Shown here piece by piece: positions 47,907 through 57,402 of a DNA stretch of 64,000 nt; position 1 is the first letter of the stretch; the number at the start of each line of letters is the position of its first letter. The position numbers were made by a program, and so were the translations under genes. This DNA comes from Perkinsus olseni (taxonomy: Eukaryota; Perkinsozoa; Perkinsida; Perkinsidae). The stretch lies in the NCBI GenBank assembly GCA_013115135.1, contig JABANP010000213.1, positions 21,177 through 85,176 on the forward strand, in the 5' to 3' direction. The notes under the pieces are model-generated. The model ran no database searches and was not told the origin of the DNA. It saw only the letters and a program-made list of their open reading frames with translations.

Positions 47907-49490
47907 TGACGCTGAGCAGAAAACATGAGTCGTAGTGCGGTGCAGATGCCGGTGAAGGCTTCGGCGGACCTCAGGGCAGACATCGTGATCGAGAGGGACG
48001 TGGCGTTCCTGTAGGGAAGCTCATCGGTCCCCAAATGGAGCCGAGGCCGTAGGAGAAGAGACACCGCGCTTGTCGACCGCCTGCCATCAACCTTCGGACC
48101 CGTTCCAATGGGACTGCCCGGAGATGATGTAGCAACTGCGGTGAAGCCTGCCATCTTCATAGGAAAGCGTAGGGCATAGCGATGCTCGGGCAGATGACTG
48201 GCGAAGGGGAGGATCCAACGGTCGCTGAGTATCACCGGGACACAGCCAGCCCAGAGAGCCTCGTAGAGCCTCAGAGACCATGCACTCTTACCCCGAGGGA
48301 CCAGGCAGAATACAGAATCGCCCATGGTGGAGCGCATCTGCTCGGACGGTGAGGTTGGAGCCGAAGAGGACGTCCTCCATCGGACCGTACTGCCGTATCA
48401 TCTCAAACAGAGCTTGCCGAGGAGCATCATCGAGAGCCGTCGATGCTACATGAGAAGCTCGAGAAGGATCGACTCGACCGAAGAACACCGCAAGATACCT
48501 GCGGTCCTCGAGGGGCCTAGCCACCTGCAGGAAGTGCATGATCTCGCTCCTGTGGAGGTGGCCTGGTATGGCGACGTCCCTCCAGGGTTCGAAGAACGGC
48601 TTCTTTTGCCACCGGTTATCATTGAAAATACCCGTCTCCGGTGTAAGTACCGTAGCATTGGGTATGTACCTCTCCCAGTCCTTGAACACCCCGACTGCCA
48701 TGCCTGAGGCAAAAGTGAAGACGTGGCGGCGACCGCCCTCCTGCCAGTGGGGAAGCTCCCCTATGAGGGCTGTGTAGATGTCGTTGATTTCAGTGAGGTT
48801 GAGGAAGCCCCCCTCGAACATACATATGCCATAGCCTGGCACGAAGAAGTAGTCAGCTTGAGCGGGATCGAGAGTCCTGTACGGCGAAGACAGAAGCCAG
48901 TAGTGGATATGGACTTCACTGCCCCACTGGCCCTTCCCACAGAAAGCAGCCCCTTGGGTGAGGTGGTGTAGGCTGGGGGCCTCGTCTTCTCTGTATACAT
49001 ATACCTTGCCACAGTCCGGCAGGGCATCCGACGGGGCATTGCGTGCGGCAAGATCCCGACGCAAGACTGTGAGGTCATAGTCCGACACACCCCAAGTGCC
49101 TCGAGCCATGATAGCTGGATGGAAGGAAGAGGCGTAGGAGTCCAGTAGAGAAAAGTGAAGCAGCGCTGCCTCTAGATGGCCCAACTCGAGGAGCTGGCGC
49201 GTATGCCAGTACAGAAGGGCTACACCGCCAAAGAGACAGTCATCGATGATGCCGTCCCATCCTATGGTGGTGGACAACTGCTCGATGAAAGCTGCCAAGT
49301 AATGGTCATCGGCCGGGGCTCGTTGGAGTGCTTGTCGGATGGACGCCCAGTCGAGACCTCTGCCAGTGAGGCAATCTGGGTCTTCCCATATACGCGCGGC
49401 AAACTCTTCGGTGGCCGGGTCACTTTGCCCGTCGAATGAAGCCGAGAGTTGAGAGAGGAGTGGCATGATTACACATTTATAGAATCGCAT
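47903..49490 (-). CDS. exostosin-family glycosyltransferase (GT47)
   Basis: The ATG at 49490 opens a 370-residue exon containing the exostosin N-terminal pattern: GKVYVYREDEAPSLHHL, GSEVHIHYWLLSSPYRTLD, QADYFFVPGYG, RRHVFTFASGMAVGVFKDWE and YLAVFFGRVD. The frame then shifts to MRSTMGDSVFCLVPRGKSAW and YEALWAGCVPVILSDRW, the highly conserved C-terminal part of the domain. A 34-nt segment with GT..CAG ends (48338-48371) joins the two frames in phase; otherwise a one-base indel is needed. No signal anchor is obvious. The last 60 residues to the stop at 47903 look unlike the family, so a later intron may be missed. Sugar donor and acceptor cannot be inferred. Confidence 0.8.
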
Positions 49491-50553
49491 CGAAAGACTA
49501 CATTGAGTTTAACGGCCCGGCAGAATGAGCACTGCCCAGCATGAAGCCTAACCTCACCTAACTACCAGTCGGCCTAGCCACCCTCTCCCATGTACTACCA
49601 ACGGTCCCCTCCTCGTGATGCGACTGAAGGACGCGGCACGGAATCATTCAGATACGAATGCTGGTGACGCCGAATGCAGACATACTCTGACAAGATGAAG
49701 GAACGTCGAGCAAGAGATAAGGCTCCCATGCCCCCACCACATGACGATGACGGCGGTCGAACATCGAAGCACCAGGCCAGTAGCTAATCATAACTTACCT
49801 TTAGATCGTAACTGTAAACTACAGACCAGTAAACAGCTGCTGTAACAACGAGATTTGATAAAGAGACCTTACCTTGACAGACATCACCTTACCTTATGCG
49901 CTATGCTCGCGCACGAGTATGTGATGTTTACTTATGACCGTAGAGTATTACTGAGACACGTTGCTGGACCGATGGCCAAACAAGCAGCGAGGAACAGTTG
50001 TCACCACCGCAAGTATGCAATACGCTTGGACCCACGATCCGCGGAACATGGCAAGCAAATTGTCTTCAGAACTACGCGGTGCCATCGGGGGCGAGTGGTT
50101 GATCCGGAAGGACGTTCCAACCATAAATCACAAAGCGCCAACACCAGAGCGAATAATGGTGAGTGGCAAGATGATCAATCGTACGTAGCGAGAGTTCATA
50201 GAGGCTCCAAGACTCCAAAAGCCCGTGTCCGATGGGCCAGCTAGTTGTCTTCTCACTTATCGAAGAACGAAGGCTCAATATACCAAACCCAGCTGGGATA
50301 TCTTTTCCTCAATTCATCCAGCAATAACGGGCCCTTCCGAGAAGCGGAGCATAAGGCAATCGCAGACAACTCTCCCACCTCCCCCGTGTATTACCAGGCC
50401 ATGCTACACCCCTGTGCCGTTGGGCTGAACCTATCGGGAGCACTGTCCGGAGGAAGCCAAAAGAACATTTGCTCAAGCAGCCTTTGGAGATGGCCCGTCC
50501 TCTCCAATCGAACTCCTCCCAACGCAGAAGCGGGAAAAAGAGATGGAAGACAC
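49491..50553. other. intergenic, nothing recognised
   Basis: About 1.06 kb between the exostosin start and the DUF218 gene's stop. Short open frames on both strands lack splice signals or recognisable motifs, and no repeat or RNA gene was noticed. Confidence 0.4.
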
Positions 50554-51445
50554 TCAGTATGTAGCACGGGCTTGGTCGGGTAGAGCACGATCCAACTTCG
50601 TGTCCACGCAAAGACCGTCATCAGCGAATGCATAAGCTTTATGCTCCTCAAAAACCCAGCGGTGGACATCCTGGCCTGTCCAGCTACACTTCTTGATCGA
50701 TCATTGTGCCTACCTCCGGAGTCTTTATATTGGGGAGGACCTCGGACTGCAATAGGGCCAAGGATTCCCTCTCTCGGGCCGCACGGGAATCCAACATCTC
50801 ATCTGTCATGCCAACGTCTGCTACGGGGAAGTACCTGTGATGAACGCTGCCCTTCGAGTTGGTAACAAGTGGGCTGCTGCCTGATAGAGACATCCTCCAT
50901 CCTCAGAGCGATCCTCATGTGGTCGAAAATGGCTTGGCTACGGTCCATGTGGAATTGAGAAGTCACCACGGCCACTCGAGTGAACCCTCTTGGCTGGCAG
51001 TGAGAAGCTAGCGCGAAGTAAGCATTGCCTACCATCAGCAGCATCTTCCATTCTCCCACACTCGATGATTCTACCTACAGTATCCATACTCCACCTGTCT
51101 AGAAGTATGCTCTCTGCGGGGACTCCTTTCGTCTGCTCATCAGGAGAGGTTACTAGAACCCACATTAGCCTAGCACTACTCGGCAGAGGTAGCGGGCCCC
51201 AGCCGTTGCCTCGTCAATAGGGAAGCCGTTAGGATCGAGGGGTGGGGCCTTGTGTGGGGTGCCTGCTGGTCGGTAGGAGCCGTTACGGTCGATGATCGCC
51301 TACCTCTGCTGGTGATAAGGAAGTACCTAGTATTAGTATTGAATTGGTCAGCAGCATAGTCCAGCCTATTGAGCACCCACGGATGGGGTAGTCCGTCCGA
51401 GTCGAGGCCACCAGAGAGGATTATTACCAAGTCCAACTCAAGCAT
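50554..51445 (-). CDS. DUF218 / YdcF-like protein
   Basis: The likely start is the ATG at 51445 (MLELDLVIILSGGLDSDG), the glycine-rich motif of DUF218. A 41-nt intron (51263-51303) joins TSRG to TPHKAPPLDPNGFP, followed by EATAGARYLCR. A 47-nt intron leads to TKGVPAESILLDRWSMDT, and another to VGNAYFALASHC. The second signature, VAVVTSQFHMDRSQAIFDHM, is typical of the family. Later exons (VADVGMTDEMLDSRAARERE, then VHRWVFEEHKAYAFADDG) match the C-terminal extension of eukaryotic members as I remember them. The protein ends LPDQARATY at 50554. Bacterial YdcF binds SAM and other DUF218 proteins act at the envelope; the eukaryotic role is unknown. Confidence 0.82.
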
Positions 51446-52312
51446 GACTACGCAATACCAGCGGTCAGATGATGACGTTTTCACTTCGCGCACGCCATAG
51501 TGATCGATATCATCGGTCCAACTGCTCAGCTTTGCTTTTCTAAGGGTGTATTTACTGTGTGATGGTGGCCTGTACCCGGTTGGAGGGGGATTCTCTGTCT
51601 CCGCTCCTAGTAGCCAAGGGACCCTCGAGTACCCCTAAGGGTGTGTATGCCTGTGTCTTCCTATTGGGAGTAATCAACAATACTGCGCTTCATCTCATGT
51701 AAGTAGGGCGGGCTCCTGGTAGGCTTACTTGGACTGGCTCCGCGTGGCTAGAATACAGTACGGTGCTCATTCGTCACCGCCGCACGGTCGCGTGCATGTT
51801 ATATGAGTCCGGTGTGGTAAAATTTGTAAAATTCCCAACGAGCAGTGCAACTCATGTTTTGTCTATCATTTTTCCTATCGAGATCTCCCGAGCCCGCGTG
51901 CTTTGAAACTGCGGTGTACCTAGCTGGAATAATAAATAAGCCCAACTCGGACGTATCACTGGATAGGGCAGCACTGCTTGAAATGAGCTTCGGCCGTTAG
52001 GGCGCAATTCGACGGTATCAGGTGAAATGGTGCTGAACGAAAGCATGGACGAAAATTGCCGCAAGATTTTGTCTCACTAGACCAGTTGGCGATTTGACAG
52101 GAGGCTAAGCAGCTTCGACTTAAGGGCCTCAGCAGGAATTCCTGACCGTCTCTGAGAATCTTGGGTTGAAGTTAACAAGATACGAAATAGGTCCACATGT
52201 TCAGCCTGAATTACTATTCGGAGTCACGAGCTGCCTATAACCTCTTGCATCAACCATTCAGTTCCATTATCAGCGGCAGCCTGTTTCGGCATGCAGATAC
52301 TCCACCTCCCAG
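51446..52312. other. intergenic promoter region, divergent genes
   Basis: About 0.87 kb between the divergent DUF218 and CLN3-like genes. The first exon of the CLN3-like gene is probably inside it, for example after the ATG at 52198, but I could not join it in frame. No repeat noticed. Confidence 0.35.
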
Positions 52313-53910
52313 AGCTTGGCCTATCACTTTGGCAAAGTCGACTACATGCCCTATTATGGTCTAATACAACTCATCAGCTGCATGCTTGCAAGTGGCCTGC
52401 ATGCAAGGTACTATCACTTGGCAGCAGCGGTGGCCTGCAGTTGAATCGTCGTCAGATTTGGTGTGGCCAACTTTTCCTTCCTAAGCCGCACCAAGTTCAT
52501 CCTCCTACTGCAAGGCCTCAGCTATGCCCTTCTTGCCGCTGCTACGGCGCTGAGCTGGTGTAGGGCTGCATCGACAGCATAGCAGCTTCGCACCTTTTCC
52601 TCTCAGATGCCGTCGGAGGCTCTCGTGCGGCGTCCACCCTTGGGTTTGGGATTTCATTGATAGCTGCTGTGACCGGTGGTGGCAGTCAGAGCATCGGTGA
52701 AGTGCTTGTAATGGAGGGCAGCTCCCCACGTAGCGTCGAGTCCTCCCCTTTCAGGTGGTCTCTCGGTGTTACCATCTTCCCCCCGCTACCTTGGGTGCCT
52801 GGGGTATTGGCACAGGCGTGTCTGGTCTGGTGGCCCCGGTCGTGTACGCCTGGTCCAAGTCCCTATACCCCTCTACAGGAGTCGGGACTGTCCTCTTCAT
52901 GCTGTCCTTGAACATTCTCTTGATTCCGATGTAGAGTAGGCCTTCTCCCTTCAGTACCGCCCACCGCTCACGGTTTAGATTCTACTACGCCTTCATGTAT
53001 GTAGACCAGCACAACACTGACCTCGGAGCAGCTAAGGGGGCATGAGACGGCGTCGCATGCGAGGAGCGATCCTCTCACCTTGGCCAGTGCTGGTGAGTGC
53101 ATGAGGACGGCAGGAGCTGGCGTGCTCAACTTCGTAGGCTACAGCCTTACCCGGACGGAGGAAGCAGCATGGCTCTCCTTCAGGGTGCTGTTTACTTTCT
53201 CGAGTATCTCATCACCCAAAGCTTCCTCGACCGCAGCACTCTGCATCCTCGATGGCCATGGCCTAGTTGATTCCAATGCGTGAGCCATCAGCAGATCCTT
53301 GATGATGGGAGGATGCTCTTCTGTCGTCAAGGTACGCCTTATCGTATGCTGGGTATAACCTAGGTGTTGCTCTCTCTCGAGGGGTCATCGGCATGGTACC
53401 GCACTTTCCTGCTGAACATACGCCATCCCAATGGTCCCTCAGATGCCTAGCCCTCCCATCGCTCTTATATGGATACCAACTCTTCTACAACTCGTGAACT
53501 GCGTGTTTTGGGCCGCCGAGTCCAGCCTTCACTTCGTAGCTCAATCAACGCCACTTTTCCTCCTGCTGAGCCCTCTCCCATCTCAGGTACGCTATGAGTG
53601 GTTCGTGACCGATACCGCTGGCTTCGAGTTCTATGGCTGTTGCATGGTCGTGGTCGGCCTCATGGGTGGTACCAGCTACTCCGCCTGCTATGCTTACTTT
53701 AGGGACACTCCCACGGTCCCTGACAGGCTTCGGGAGGTAGTGAGCGTCTCGACCACTTTCCAGTGTTCTCAGTAACTCCGTCATCATCAGGTCCTGGTTA
53801 ACGTATCCTACGGTGTGAGCAGCCTCGGCATGCTGCTCTCCTCTCTGTCGGCTATCATCCTCAGCAAGACCATTCTGTCCGAGTGCTCGATATACCCCTG
53901 CCTGACCTGA
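52313..53910 (+). CDS. CLN3: CLN3/battenin-like lysosomal membrane protein, 5' exon unresolved
   Basis: A multi-exon membrane protein. Exons in order: HFGKVDYMPYYGLIQLISC, joined at AG|A to FGVANFSFLSRTKFILLLQG; GISLIAAVTGGGSQSIGEVL (the CLN3 loop that reads S.LGE); GAWGIGTGVSGLVAPVVYAW (the SSGTG..G segment); LLQGAVYFLEYLITQSFLD (the family's YF.EY.INQ motif); RYALSYAGYNLGVALSRGV (Y..GV..SRSS in animals); and IPTLLQLVNCVFWA. The last exons are GLMGGTSYSACYAYFRDTP and, after an intron at REV, LVNVSYGVSSLGMLLSSLS, with the stop at 53910. Animal CLN3 is an endolysosomal protein needed for glycerophosphodiester clearance. The exact first exon lies upstream. The large minus-strand frame over this gene is a shadow. 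Confidence 0.82.
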
Positions 53911-54182
53911 ATGCCTCAACGCTCGGTTTGGTCGGGATCCTTCGGGAAGAGGGAAGGTCGTGAGGGGAGGCCCATCGGAATCTGACAACAGTGAAGCATG
54001 TTTCTTCTCTGGTCGAAGCTGAATGCTCAACGTCATTGTCGCATTTATTTTTGAGTTTTACTACGCTGAGGGGCTATCATATGGCTGAGTTGTTTTATCG
54101 TTGAGGGAAGCGCTGTGAGATTATCTATATTGCAGGAGTTTTTTTGCTTTCACAAATTTCTTTCGGAACTGTCTACATCACC

Positions 54183-54617
54183 ATGAGTGCCGTCGCCGCA
54201 GCTCCCGCTTCTCTCGGATTCCATGCTCCTGGTAAGCGGCACTTCCCCCTCGCCCTCCGGTTATTACTGTTTCTTCGCAGGTCTTCTCACTGGTACCATC
54301 ATCTTTGCTGTATTGGGAGTAGTGTTCACCTTCGTGGCCCCCATCCTGTTTGCTAAGGAGACCCCCAAGATCACAAAGGGCGAGAGTAAGCGTCCAACTG
54401 CTGCTGGCTGGAGATGATGTCCTCCCTTTCTCAGGCATCAGACTTTCTATCTTTGCTTGTGTGGCTCACGACCATCTGCATGTGGATGTTGTAAGTGGCA
54501 GTTTCCCCTATTAGCTTCCTCTTATCGTTCTCTCCTTGTCTCAGCTGGGCCTTCGTGTACATGCACCAGATGGTACCCCTCATGAACCCCATCCGCAAGA
54601 ATCCTCTCCTCGAGTGA
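54183..54617 (+). CDS. VMA9: V-type H+-ATPase subunit e (V0 sector)
   Basis: Four exons: 54183-54231, 54281-54385, 54442-54490 and 54545-54617, with introns of 49, 56 and 54 nt. The spliced length is 276 nt, or 91 codons plus stop, close to the 70-90 residues usual for subunit e. Two membrane spans are visible: GTIIFAVLGVVFTFVAPILF and FLSLLVWLTTICMWMFWAF. They are followed by VYMHQMVPLMNP, matching the conserved YL.Q.NPLI end of the family. It would sit in the V0 ring of the proton pump that acidifies endolysosomes. It lies 272 nt downstream of CLN3 on the same strand. Confidence 0.85.
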
Positions 54618-55088
54618 TCTCATCAGCGCTAGTTGCCGCCGCCTCCCCTCATCAGACAACTTCGCCGTCGCCCTCGACCTGAGTTCAACAGCCATTCTTC
54701 CTCGACCTTGATGGTCGCGTGATGCCAACAGCAGCCGCTCGTTGATGCGCTACTTTATAGTTGCGCTATAAACGCTCTCGATTCATCTTACTGTTGGCTA
54801 CCGAGGCTGTTGTGATGATTTCGTGGCGCAGTGACGGTTGTTGATCTGATGGAGGAGTGTATGGTGTATATTCCTCTTCTCTATGAGTGAGTAGTACTAT
54901 TGCAACATTGCTATTCGATGGTGATATGACAGTCAGTGAGAGTCTTCAGTATCGTACCATTCCTTTGTGGTATTATTACTACAGTTCGTGAGTACCACAC
55001 CAAGTTGAGTTGTGAGTTTCCCTAGGAGGACGCCTGAAGCCGCAGGAGCTGCTGCTGGTCATGCAGTTTGATCGGTTTGGGTTCAGTC
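54618..55088. other. intergenic, nothing recognised
   Basis: 470 nt holding the 3' UTR of the V-ATPase subunit gene and the 5' region of the PDZ protein gene. No repeat, RNA gene or extra frame noticed. Confidence 0.4.
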
Positions 55089-57263
55089 ATGTTGCCGGCT
55101 GACACCCCGCAAGACGGACTCCCGCCCCCACCACCACCGCCTCCCCTACCGATAGATGCTCGACAGGAGCCGCCACCTCCTGCAACGGCGAGTGAGGTCA
55201 GGCTAGGGCCGACTACTGCGCCTCCAACAGGCTCGCCGATGGAGCGCTCTGACGTGAAGACCATAGAACCCTCTGATGCAACAGCAGTAGCAGCGCCAAG
55301 GTCGGACAGCGGCGACCAGGTTATTGCCCAACCTCGCAGAGTCGAGACTGAGCGGTATGAAGTGACCTTTGCCTTACCAGGGCCATTGGGGATGGAGTTC
55401 ACTGAGATCGAGCCGCCCTACAGGATATGCCGGAGTCCATCCGGGTAGCATAGCGGAGAGACTCGACGTGAGACCGGGTGATTGCATGAGGGCGGTGGAT
55501 GGTAACGCTCTCACTGAGAAGGTGGACTGGCCGAGTATACGGCAGATGCTGTCCAAACGACCGGTAGTAGCGCAGTTTGAGCGAGGGGTTCCTGAGGATC
55601 TTGAGGGGTCAACGATAGGGGGAGTGGTAGGCAACTGGGGCGTGGGCGTCCTCACCTCTGCCATCTCCAATGTTAAGACCGCTACTCACGCAGCCATATC
55701 GACGGGGATCGGCTCATCCAAGCGTGCAGCGGTCGATGATGGCAGAGCGCCTGAGGACCACGGTCGTGTTGAAAGTCTCCAAGCCCAAGTGGCTGAGCTC
55801 AAGAGGCAGCTGGCTGAGCGTCCTGTGGTGGAGGTTCCTCGACCGGCCACGGAGGGGCAGACGGCGGCAGGAGGAGATAATGATAGTTTTTCGACGTTGG
55901 CGGACGCCTACGCTTCCCTCCAGCAGCAACACTCGTCTCTGCTGGCGCAGTTCGATTCTATGCAGCAGATGCAGGCCAATGCTGATGATGTGGAGCGGTA
56001 TAAAGGGCAGGTGAAGCAGCTGGAGGAGGAGAAGAAGGCTCTCGAGGGGGCTGTGACGGAGCTTGGGGATTTGGACACGTTGAAGGACCGTCTGAGGAAG
56101 GGCATGGAGGCAGAAGTTAACGCGGCTGGTCAGGCCCGACAGGTGATAAGCGGGGCAGGGAATGGGAAGATCGGTTTGCTACGATACTAGTAATGGTGCG
56201 GTGCGAGTATTCTCACTTTGGGCTCGCTCATCCCAACCCGCTCGGCTAGTGAAACTTCAATCTGTCTATCGCCCAGATCAGGAAGAGCGTATTTCACGGA
56301 AAAACCGGCTCGCAATATTCCAGCTGTTCTCGAGTCGGCATCCTCCTCTAACATAGCCTCCTAGCTGCTCGATGATCGAGCAACTTGAGAACTACTATGA
56401 TCGACCCTCGATCATAGTAGTTCTCAAGTTGAGGCTCTCGACCTCTAAGCTCCTACTCGCCGATAGCCTCGCGAGCATCGAGGGCGTTTGGATGCTGTCG
56501 GCGAGTCCAGCGCTGTTTCTGTGTAGATAGCGACTCTGGAAGATCAAGTTGATAAGTTGCGCAACTCCCTAGCGGCATCACAAGAGGCTTTGGACTCCTA
56601 CACTGCTGCTATCGATAACGCTGAGGACCTCCAGCTTGGCGACGTCAGTGAGCTACAAGCCCGGCTTGACGAGGCACTGGCTGACAAGGCGAGGACACAG
56701 GCTGCTTTAGTGGCTGAGGAACAGAAGTCCCGGAAGTTCCAAGAGCAGGGCGAGAAGGTAAGGCAACGGTTCTTGGGGACGGCTGCCACTATCTGCCCCC
56801 TGCTGCTCTGCAGGTTTTGGACCTGACGAGGTCTCTCGGTTCCGTCACGGCCGAGCGTGATACCCTTCGGAGTCGGGTAGGGGAATTGGAGAAAGTTGTC
56901 AACTCCTGCCTACAGAAGCTCCAGAAGGAGCTGCAGGACCGGCCTTACTTGATTGACCGGAGGGAAGTGGCTCGAGCGGTAACAGCATTCATCCAGGGAT
57001 GCGACGCTGGAGACGAGGAGAGTGCCGTACAGAGGCTGACTGAGCAGCTAGGGTTCACCGTGGAGGAGCGTAAAGCTTTGGGGCCTGCTCTCGCTGAGGC
57101 GGAAGCCCCACGACCCTCGTTATTGAAGAGGGCAGCTGGGCAGGAGGATAAGCGAGAACGGTTCGGGGACTCGTTCTTGGCATTCCTAGAGCATGAGGTT
57201 GGGGACGATGGCCAAGCATCAGATCGGAAAGTTCCCGATCCTGATGACCCGGAGTCTGCATAG
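55089..57263 (+). CDS. golgin-like protein: PDZ domain, coiled coil, GRAB-like C-terminus
   Basis: The ATG at 55089 opens a Pro-rich N-terminus, followed by a PDZ-type domain: VTFALPGPLGMEF (carboxylate loop), GVHPGSIAERLDVRPGDCM and AVDGNAL. One base must be dropped near 55430 to pass from PPYRIC to GVHPGS. A membrane-neutral linker leads to a coiled coil (VESLQAQVAELKRQLAE, VERYKGQVKQLEEEKKAL). After a 384-nt intron (56143-56526) it continues as ATLEDQVDKLRNSLAAS and VLDLTRSLGSVTAERD. The last domain (PYLIDRREVARAVTAFIQG, LTEQLGFTVEERKALG) resembles the GRAB/GRIP Arf-binding domains of golgins. An acidic tail ends at 57263. Golgi tethering is inferred. A PDZ plus GRAB combination is unusual. 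Confidence 0.6.
56381..56431. repeat. perfect 24-bp inverted repeat, 3-nt loop, inside an intron
   Basis: The left arm 56381-56404 (starts CAACTTGAGAACTACTATG) and the right arm 56408-56431 are exact reverse complements around a CCC spacer. It lies in the middle of the 384-nt intron of the golgin-like gene. The transcript would form an uninterrupted 24-bp hairpin. Confidence 0.85.
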
Positions 57264-57402
57264 CAGCCGAACTGCTCATCACCATCAGCATTGTTTATCC
57301 TATTTTTTGCACAGTTTCTACCTATGTAACGCTTGTGTGTCACCGCACGAGTTATCTTGAGTTTGGTCTGCCGAGTGAACGCTCCGTTGTAGTTCCTCCC
57401 GG

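Noticed and set aside
53545..54036. 163-codon minus-strand frame
   Set aside because: Antisense to CLN3-like exons whose plus-strand reading matches family motifs and spliced frames.
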